DNA from: Lachnospiraceae bacterium
GTDB lineage: Bacteria > Bacillota > Clostridia > Lachnospirales > Lachnospiraceae
Length of the DNA: 12,315 bases
Direction of reading: 5' to 3'
NCBI GenBank assembly: GCA_003488965.1
Contig: DNJW01000224.1
Span: forward strand, 1 to 12,315
The notes beneath the pieces are model-generated. The model saw only the letters and a program-made list of their open reading frames with translations. It searched no databases and was not told the DNA's origin. The position numbers and the translations under genes were made by a program. Numbering within the stretch: position 1 is the stretch's first letter; each line of letters opens with the position of its first letter. Of this stretch, positions 6,342 to 12,315 are shown piece by piece.

Positions 6342-8740
6342 GTAAGGAAAACAGGATGATTGCGAAAATATTGCTGATTGCAGTGGGAGTGTTGATTATC
6401 GGTTATATTTTGGCAGTCAGTATCCGGATGAATGCCATAAAGCAGCCGGAAGGAAGTTACATAAGGCTTCAGGATGCCATGATTCTTGGGGAAGCATTGG
6501 AGGAGGAGTTTGACAAAGAAAAGAAGGACAGCAGCGGATATGGGGAGTGGACAAAACTGCTGGAGGCGGATAAGGAGAGTATTCTCACTTACGGACAGTT
6601 TATGGACTGGATGGCCAGGATGGCATCATATCTGGAAGAAGGGCAGGACAAAGCGGCAGGCGATGGAGAAAATCGGATTTTGGAGGAGGAAGGAAGCAGG
6701 CAGGCGGTAATTGCCGATTTGCAGAAAGAATATAAAAGAAAATATAAGGAAGAGTTCTCTTTTCTTCAGGATGACTGGTACAGGATGTATGAGGCCTGCT
6801 TAAATTATTTTGGGATACAGGATAGGTTTCAGAAAGTAAATGTGACAATCCTCGGATGCGGCAGTGAAGTAACGGATGGAAACGGGAATGGAATGGAAGA
6901 AGGGACCTTGCTGGCGGAGGAGGGAAGTTATCCTTACCGTTCCGATGTATTTGCACGCAGTAAGTATCAAGGAATTCTGGCATATAAAAAGGGAGAAACC
7001 TTGCTTACGGTTCTGGAAAGGGTAAGCAGGGGAATGGATATAAGCAATATTTGGATTATAGAGGCCAAGGAGGGGGAAGGGCTTCTGGTTTTTTACAAAG
7101 ACTATGAGATTCTTTTTCCCTATGAAAAGGCAGAACAGGAACAGAGGGAACAGATTGGGGATTTAGCGTTTGCAGACGGAGCGCTGCAGTCGGTGAAGAT
7201 AAAGGGGGAGAAAATAAGCGGGAAGCTTTTAAGCATAGGAGAAGATGGAATTGAAATCGAAGGGAGAGGCAAATACCCTTATGACCAGGGAATGGCAGTC
7301 TATCAGCTGTATGGGAATTTGAGCGGAGGCGGCCAGAAGGATTTGCGTATAGGCTATGATTTTACGGATTTTGTTCTGGAAGACGGGGTAATCTGTGCAG
7401 GTCTGATTACAAGAGACGAGGCAATGGAGAACATCCGGGTGGTGATTAAAAATACCGGATACAGCGGGGCGTATCATGAAAAGGCGGAGTTTACGGCGGA
7501 TACGGATTTTGTGCTGCGGTATGGGGAGTATGACAGCATGGAAAGCCGGGAATACCATGCCGGGGATGTGGTGTCTGTGGATAGGGACAGCGAATTTTTT
7601 TCGGGAAACAGAATTTATATAGAGCCGGCAGCGCTGACCGGAAGAATCAAACTTTTTTCAGTGGAAAGATCCCAAGGGAATCCGGAATACAGAGGTAAAC
7701 TGGAAATTACAAAAACGGACGAGGGACTGGTGCTGGTGAACGAGCTTTTGCTGGAAGAGTATTTATATTCTGTGGTTCCCAGTGAGATGCCGTCTTCTTA
7801 TCCGCTGGAAGCCTTGAAGGCACAGGCGGTCTGTGCAAGAACCTATGCCTACCGCCATATGATGCATTCCGGAATCGCAGGATTCGGAGCCCATGTGGAT
7901 GACAGCGCCGGGTATCAGGTATATAACAATATTGCGGAAAATGCGCAGACAACCAAGGCGGTAAAGGAGACTTCGGGAAGCCTTTTATATTACGGGGAGG
8001 AACTGTGCGGCTCTTATTATTATTCTACTTCCTGCGGATTCGGGACGGATGCGGATGTCTGGAAATCAGGAGGCAGTGAGGATACTTCCTATTTGCAGGC
8101 AAAGCGCATCGGTGAAGAGGAAGATGCTTATACCGGGGAGGAGATGGAAGGGGAAGAAACTTTTGCTTCCTTTATTTCCGATGTGCATGATTCCGATTAT
8201 GAGAGCGGGGAAGCATGGTACCGCTGGACCTATGAATCGAAGGAGGCAGACGGAGACAGACTGCTTTCTGCCATGCAGAAACGCTATGAAGCAAATGAAA
8301 AGCTGGTGCTGACACAGAACGATGACGGCAGCTTTGAGAGCAAACCGGTGAAACGTTTAGGCCAGGTGAAAGATATTTCTATTGTAAAAAGGGGAAGCGG
8401 AGGAGTGGCGGATGAACTGCTGGTTGAGGGTACAGAAAATACTTTCAAAGTGGTATCCGAGCATAATATCCGGTATGTGCTGAACAACGGGGTAAGCAAG
8501 GTAATCAGGCAGGACGGCAGTCAGGTTGCGTCCCCTAATCTGCTGCCAAGCGGATATTTTACGATTTCTACTAGTAAAGAAGGCGATATTGTGGTAGGAT
8601 ATAGTTTGTCCGGCGGAGGATACGGCCATGGGGTCGGTATGTCCCAGAACGGTGCGAAGGAGATGGCAAAAAAGGGTTTTACGTCGGATGATATACTGAC
8701 ATTTTTTTACCGCTCCTGCGAGGTAAAGAATATATACTGA
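6338..8740 (+). CDS. Membrane-anchored SpoIID/LytB-domain protein (probable peptidoglycan lytic transglycosylase)
   Basis: The protein has 800 residues, while SpoIID itself is about 340. Residues 7-28 form an uncleaved-looking N-terminal membrane anchor, so the rest is extracellular. Residues about 30-445 are an acidic, unrecognised extension with Lys/Glu-rich helical stretches first and beta-rich sequence later. The SpoIID domain starts near 450: YSVVPSEMP with the likely catalytic Glu483, the 'LKAQAVCARTYAY' helix, C557 and C566 (C-x8-C, possible metal ligands, as metal binding has been reported for a clostridial SpoIID), and the C-terminal block GGYGHGVGMSQNGA with His764. By family, it would cleave glycan strands from which stem peptides have been removed. 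Whether it serves sporulation or vegetative wall remodelling is unclear. GGGGGAG (6326-6332) lies 5 nt before the ATG. The YihY-family gene follows after 43 bp. Confidence 0.85.
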   Translation: MSKENRMIAKILLIAVGVLIIGYILAVSIRMNAIKQPEGSYIRLQDAMILGEALEEEFDKEKKDSSGYGEWTKLLEADKESILTYGQFMDWMARMASYLEEGQDKAAGDGENRILEEEGSRQAVIADLQKEYKRKYKEEFSFLQDDWYRMYEACLNYFGIQDRFQKVNVTILGCGSEVTDGNGNGMEEGTLLAEEGSYPYRSDVFARSKYQGILAYKKGETLLTVLERVSRGMDISNIWIIEAKEGEGLLVFYKDYEILFPYEKAEQEQREQIGDLAFADGALQSVKIKGEKISGKLLSIGEDGIEIEGRGKYPYDQGMAVYQLYGNLSGGGQKDLRIGYDFTDFVLEDGVICAGLITRDEAMENIRVVIKNTGYSGAYHEKAEFTADTDFVLRYGEYDSMESREYHAGDVVSVDRDSEFFSGNRIYIEPAALTGRIKLFSVERSQGNPEYRGKLEITKTDEGLVLVNELLLEEYLYSVVPSEMPSSYPLEALKAQAVCARTYAYRHMMHSGIAGFGAHVDDSAGYQVYNNIAENAQTTKAVKETSGSLLYYGEELCGSYYYSTSCGFGTDADVWKSGGSEDTSYLQAKRIGEEEDAYTGEEMEGEETFASFISDVHDSDYESGEAWYRWTYESKEADGDRLLSAMQKRYEANEKLVLTQNDDGSFESKPVKRLGQVKDISIVKRGSGGVADELLVEGTENTFKVVSEHNIRYVLNNGVSKVIRQDGSQVASPNLLPSGYFTISTSKEGDIVVGYSLSGGGYGHGVGMSQNGAKEMAKKGFTSDDILTFFYRSCEVKNIY

Positions 8741-8757
8741 TTGGGGCAGGAGCCGGA

Positions 8758-8790
8758 ATGAAAATAGATAGGAATGTTTGGTTATGGTAA
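8758..8790 (+). other. Ten-codon upstream ORF overlapping the YihY-family start
   Basis: ATG at 8758 follows GCAGGAG (8746-8752) at 5-nt spacing and encodes MKIDRNVWLW, ending TAA at 8788-8790. It crosses the ATG at 8784 of the next gene in another frame. Because the next gene has a weak ribosome binding site of its own, ribosomes finishing this minigene could restart there. This is inference from spacing alone. Confidence 0.3.
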
Positions 8791-9659
8791 AAAAATTGAT
8801 ATATATCGGCAGGGATTTTAGCCGGCGGATGAGCAGGAAAAATATCAGTGCATTTGCAGCGAGCACCACATTTTTTCTTTTTTTATCCTTTATCCCCATG
8901 CTGATTTTGCTTTGTTCGATTATCCCCTATACATCGCTGACCGAGGCGAATCTTATGACTTTTATTACGGAGCTGACGCCGGATGCGGTAGATTCCCTGG
9001 TGGTGTCGATTATACGGGATGTATATGCGAAATCGGCGGGGGTTGTTTCCGTGGCGGCAATTGCTACCTTATGGTCGGCGGCAAAAGGGATGCTCGCTAT
9101 GAGCCGCGGGCTCAATGAAATTAACGATGTGGATGAGGACAGAAATTATCTGGCAGTAAGGTGCATTGCTTCCTTTTATACGGTTCTGTTTCTGGCGGTG
9201 ATTGTGTTCTCGCTGGTGGTGATGGTGTTTGGAAATGCGCTGGTAAACTGGATTATCGGCTATATTCCCCAGACGAAGAAAATCTTTGATTTTATGCTGA
9301 ATTTCCGCCTGCTGTTCATACTGGGAGTGATGATTATCGGTTTTTCTATGATGTATGCCTACATACCGAATAAGAAGCTGCGGTTTGTTTTCCAGATACC
9401 GGGCGCGGTGTTTTCGGCGGTTTTGTGGAATGTTTTTTCCTGGGCTTTTTCCATTTATGTGGAAAGGATAAATAACTTCAGTACATATGGGAATCTGGCA
9501 ACCATTGTCATTGTGATGCTGTGGCTGTATATGTGTATTTACATCATTATGGTCGGGGCTTATGTTAACAGGTATTTTGAGCCGGTGTATCAGTTTTTTT
9601 CATATTATAGGAAGATGAGGAAAATGAATAAGGAGTCAGGGATTAAAAAAATCAAATAA
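8784..9659 (+). CDS. YihY/BrkB (UPF0761) family inner-membrane protein
   Basis: This 291-residue polytopic membrane protein matches the size and plan of the YihY/BrkB family: a basic amphipathic N-terminus, then 'SAFAASTTFFLFLSFIPML' as first membrane segment, a loop with 'LTPDAVDSLVVSII', then 'LWSAAKGMLAMSRGLNEINDVDE', and further hydrophobic segments to about residue 265, for roughly six in all. The tail (after 'YVNRYFEP') is short and basic. Members were once called ribonuclease BN, which is a misassignment; the molecular role is not settled. The frame also allows TTG at 8778; I prefer ATG at 8784, although the only nearby Shine-Dalgarno-like bases are AGGAA at 8770-8774. It lies 43 bp after the SpoIID-domain gene and is probably co-transcribed. 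Its last 24 bp overlap the convergent helicase gene. Confidence 0.85.
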   Translation: MVKKLIYIGRDFSRRMSRKNISAFAASTTFFLFLSFIPMLILLCSIIPYTSLTEANLMTFITELTPDAVDSLVVSIIRDVYAKSAGVVSVAAIATLWSAAKGMLAMSRGLNEINDVDEDRNYLAVRCIASFYTVLFLAVIVFSLVVMVFGNALVNWIIGYIPQTKKIFDFMLNFRLLFILGVMIIGFSMMYAYIPNKKLRFVFQIPGAVFSAVLWNVFSWAFSIYVERINNFSTYGNLATIVIVMLWLYMCIYIIMVGAYVNRYFEPVYQFFSYYRKMRKMNKESGIKKIK

Positions 9660-12315
9660 GCTCATCTGAACCGCTTTTTCTGTTTCCGTCTCTTCTGCCT
9701 TCTTTGGCCGTTCCCATCTGGCATTTTCCTCCGGGATTTCCTGTAGGAAATAGGAGGGATTTGGTCCGCAGACAAGAATAAGCTCCTCTTTGGCCCGGGT
9801 CATGCCTACGTAACACAAGCGGCGTTCTTCTTCCATGGCTTCGGGAGTATCGAAGCTGCCAAATTCCAGGGGAAAGCGACCCTTATCCATGCCATAAAGG
9901 AAGACCACCGGAAATTCCAGTCCCTTGGAGCCATGAAACGTCATCAGTGTTACCGCATCTCCGGTAAACTTTTTGCCTCCGTTCCGTTTTATGTCGCCCT
10001 CTTCCCCAAAGGAAAGGGTGAGCAGGAAGGATTCCATAGAAGGATATAAGATGGACATATCTGCCAGTTTCTTTAGGGCTTCTTCATTTTCAAAAGAAAA
10101 TTCTAAAGATATTTCTTTAAACCACTCATTAAGAAGCTTGACGGGACGCGTTTTTTTCACTTTTTTCTTATATTTTTCGGTGAGAGAAGCAAACTGTTCT
10201 TCGAAAGGTTCTTCCAGATAGCTAAAAAGCAGTTTGCGGCATAGCTCTTTAGCGGCTTTTTCTCTAGGATAGAGGGTCTGATAGAAGAAATAAAGTGTTG
10301 CCCGTACCTCCCGCTTTGTTAGGAAATCCTCCCTGCCCGCCACCTGGTAAGGGATTCCTTCCTGGCGGAAACATTTTTCCAACAGCGCTGCCTGCCTATG
10401 GGTCCGGTAGAGCACTGCAATATCAGAGAATCCCCGGATTGGATGTTCTCTGTCTGCGCTGTTTTGGTCGGTATCCAGCATATCGATACCGCCAATCTGC
10501 CGGTTGATTTCTTTGGCAACGAAAATGGCCTCCCTCCGTTCGTCTTGTGCCGATACAAGACGGACAGGATATTTTGTTTTCTTTTGGGCGGTCATCTGCC
10601 GCGTCTCTCCCTTGTTATGGGAAATTACACCAAGGGCGGCTTTTAAAATATCCGGCGTGGAGCGGTAGTTATCCTCAAGGCGGATAGTAATATGGTCCGG
10701 ATATTCTTTGGATAGGCGCTGAAAGATGCCGGGGGTACAGCCGCGGAAACCATATATGGATTGGTCCGGGTCCCCAATTACAAATAGTTCCTGTCCGCCT
10801 TTCGCCCATTCCATTACCAGCCGGTATTGGAGCGGATTGATGTCCTGAAATTCATCAATAAGCAGATAAGAAAAGCATTTCCGCTCCGGGGCATCCTCAG
10901 GGATAGCCTTAAACATCTGCAAGGTTTCCAGAAGAAGGTCGTCATAATCCATGGCGCCGGATTCCAGCAGCAGCTTTTGATAAAATTCATATACACGTCT
11001 GTTCTTTTCATCCGCTTCCGAAAGCCCGTTTTTCACTTGGGATAAGTTTCGCAGAAATCTGGCGGGAGAATCTTTTCTGCCAAATTCCTGCAATGCTTTT
11101 TCCGCCAGCTCGGTTTGAAGCCCTGTATCCGCTATTAGGAAAGAACGTCCGCTGTCTTGAAGAAAACGGCTGCAGATGGCATGGAAAGTCCCGATCTGGA
11201 CAGATGGTTTTCCGGAGGCTTTTGAATTAAGCTTCTTTGGCCGTTCAGATACTATTTTGCTGTTCATTCTGATGCCCATTCTGCTGTTCATTTCTTCGGC
11301 AGCTTTGTGGGTAAAGGTTACTGCTGTGATTTCCTGCGGCAGAATTTTGCGCACATCCATAAGATGGTGCAGTCTGGCAATCAGGGTTTTGGTTTTGCCG
11401 GTGCCGGGACCTGCAATCACTGACAGGCAGCGGCCGGTCTGTTCGGTCGCATTTTGCTGCTGCCGGTTCAGACCGGGGGAGGACAGTGGCGGTTTCTGCT
11501 CTGACAGTTTTTTGGTATCCGGTGTCTCTGGACGGGATGTGACGGTCTGGTTATGTTCCATGTTTTCTAAGGTCTTTTTTTCTTGTTCTGCTTTGCTTTG
11601 CGCTTCCAGCTCTTTTGGGGTAAAAAGGGATATTTGCCCTTCCAGTCTGCTGATATCCTCCGGAGTGAGAAGATTGATTTTCCCGTATTCTCCATCGAAG
11701 CCGGGCGTTCTTTGCACTTGCCCTTTGCGCAGCCGGCTGATTCCCTCCGCAATGAGTACGCCGGCTTCTTTCCGGATATCTTCAAGGGGTATCTGGCGCA
11801 GAATGGAAAACTCCGGGCCAAGGGAGGACGTCATATGCTCATATTGTTTTGCCGCTTTTTTTCCGGCGGGGGAAATCCCGGAGGATGCTCCGATTACCTC
11901 CAAAAGGGGAACCATGCTTTCAAAGGGGCGCGCAGTGGGCAGGATAAAGCCCTCCTGCCGGTCCGCCAGCTGTTCCACACGGTTTAGTACCCCAATGGTT
12001 ATTTTTTTTCCGCATATAGGGCACTTGTTTCCATATTTTTTTGTTTCCGAAGGGCTGATGCGCAATCCGCACTTTCTGTGCCCATCAAAATGGTACTTTC
12101 CTTCCTCCGGGAAAAATTCTATGGTGCCGGCCAGCCCTTCCCCTTTCTGGATGGCATTGGAAAGCCCTTCATAGGAAAGCTCTATGTCAAATAAATTGGC
12201 CTCCCTGCCAAGTTTTCCGGGTGAATGGGCATCGGAATTGGATATGAGGCAGAACCGGTCCAATGCACTCACCCGCCAGTTCATGGGCGGGTCGGAGGAA
12301 AGCCCTGTCTCCAGC
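9636..12315 (-). CDS. Endonuclease Q-like PHP domain fused to UvrD/Rep-family DNA helicase (5' end outside window)
   Basis: The frame stays open to the right edge, so the N-terminus is missing; 892 residues are visible. The first part is the end of a PHP endonuclease Q-like module: LSSDPPMNWR, LISNSDAHSPGKLGREANLF (12190-12250) and a zinc-finger pattern H-x2-C-x15-C-x2-C (12011-12079). A polar linker (about 11460-11620) leads to a complete superfamily 1A helicase: Q-motif LNRQQQNA, Walker A AGPGTGKT, motif Ia AVTFTHKAA, Walker B DEFQD (10841-10860), motif III GDPDQSIYGFRG, motif V TFHGSKGLEFPVVF and motif VI YVGMTRAKEE. Endonuclease Q enzymes nick DNA 5' of deaminated bases, so a repair role with local unwinding is likely. 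The C-terminus QMSLFDFFNP looks like a sliding-clamp binding peptide. The ATG at 12282-12284 is internal, not the true start, since family-like sequence continues upstream of it. Confidence 0.9.
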   Translation of the reverse strand, partial: LETGLSSDPPMNWRVSALDRFCLISNSDAHSPGKLGREANLFDIELSYEGLSNAIQKGEGLAGTIEFFPEEGKYHFDGHRKCGLRISPSETKKYGNKCPICGKKITIGVLNRVEQLADRQEGFILPTARPFESMVPLLEVIGASSGISPAGKKAAKQYEHMTSSLGPEFSILRQIPLEDIRKEAGVLIAEGISRLRKGQVQRTPGFDGEYGKINLLTPEDISRLEGQISLFTPKELEAQSKAEQEKKTLENMEHNQTVTSRPETPDTKKLSEQKPPLSSPGLNRQQQNATEQTGRCLSVIAGPGTGKTKTLIARLHHLMDVRKILPQEITAVTFTHKAAEEMNSRMGIRMNSKIVSERPKKLNSKASGKPSVQIGTFHAICSRFLQDSGRSFLIADTGLQTELAEKALQEFGRKDSPARFLRNLSQVKNGLSEADEKNRRVYEFYQKLLLESGAMDYDDLLLETLQMFKAIPEDAPERKCFSYLLIDEFQDINPLQYRLVMEWAKGGQELFVIGDPDQSIYGFRGCTPGIFQRLSKEYPDHITIRLEDNYRSTPDILKAALGVISHNKGETRQMTAQKKTKYPVRLVSAQDERREAIFVAKEINRQIGGIDMLDTDQNSADREHPIRGFSDIAVLYRTHRQAALLEKCFRQEGIPYQVAGREDFLTKREVRATLYFFYQTLYPREKAAKELCRKLLFSYLEEPFEEQFASLTEKYKKKVKKTRPVKLLNEWFKEISLEFSFENEEALKKLADMSILYPSMESFLLTLSFGEEGDIKRNGGKKFTGDAVTLMTFHGSKGLEFPVVFLYGMDKGRFPLEFGSFDTPEAMEEERRLCYVGMTRAKEELILVCGPNPSYFLQEIPEENARWERPKKAEETETEKAVQMSLFDFFNP

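Noticed and set aside
11176..12174. 332-codon open frame on the plus strand opposite the helicase
   Set aside because: It lies wholly antisense to a gene with intact helicase and zinc-finger motifs, and its translation is Ser/Cys/Arg-rich with no recognisable domain. It is a coding shadow.
1..12315. CRISPR array, tRNA or rRNA genes
   Set aside because: I found no regularly spaced direct repeats, no tRNA-like cloverleaf sequence and no rRNA-like conserved stretch on either strand by reading.

Overview
The window looks like chromosomal DNA from an anaerobic, low-to-moderate GC member of the Bacillota, most likely class Clostridia and perhaps the Lachnospiraceae. The signs are strong AGGAG/GGGGAGG ribosome binding sites, a SpoIID-type peptidoglycan enzyme, a Firmicutes-style 6S RNA, a ferredoxin-rich siroheme redox protein and a UvrD helicase fused to an endonuclease Q-like PHP module. 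The family-level placement is inference from gene content, not from a marker gene.

Positions 1-94 hold the terminator of an upstream transcript and a good sigma-A-type promoter. This promoter drives a very large redox protein (95-2662) that joins, in one chain, a CoA-disulfide-reductase-like FAD/NAD(P)H module, a rhodanese domain, a siroheme/[4Fe-4S] sulfite/nitrite-reductase-like domain and a two-cluster ferredoxin domain. After a 136-bp gap with a hairpin comes a compact ABC importer of the iron-siderophore/heme/corrinoid class: lipoprotein (2799-3734), FecCD permease (3724-4746) and ATPase (4739-5509). These three genes overlap, so they are probably translationally coupled.

Positions 5510-6337 contain no large gene but are full of structure. 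There is a 317-bp element with two ~110-bp inverted arms and two perfect hairpins in its loop. Next is a promoter, a ~190-nt structured RNA that I call 6S RNA (ssrS), and its terminator. Last is a second, unrelated 21-bp-stem inverted repeat that overlaps a possible 51-codon ORF.

A second plus-strand unit follows: an 800-residue membrane-anchored SpoIID/LytB-domain protein (6338-8740) and a YihY/BrkB-family membrane protein (8784-9659). Converging on it from the right is a minus-strand gene (9636 to beyond 12315) for the endonuclease Q-UvrD helicase fusion. Its C-terminus carries a sliding-clamp-binding motif that is encoded largely inside the 24-bp overlap with the YihY gene.

The observations most worth following are the four-module sulfur/siroheme redox fusion, the two palindromic elements flanking the 6S RNA gene, and the repair helicase fusion with its clamp motif in a convergent overlap. 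I saw no CRISPR array, tRNA, rRNA, transposase or intact insertion sequence.
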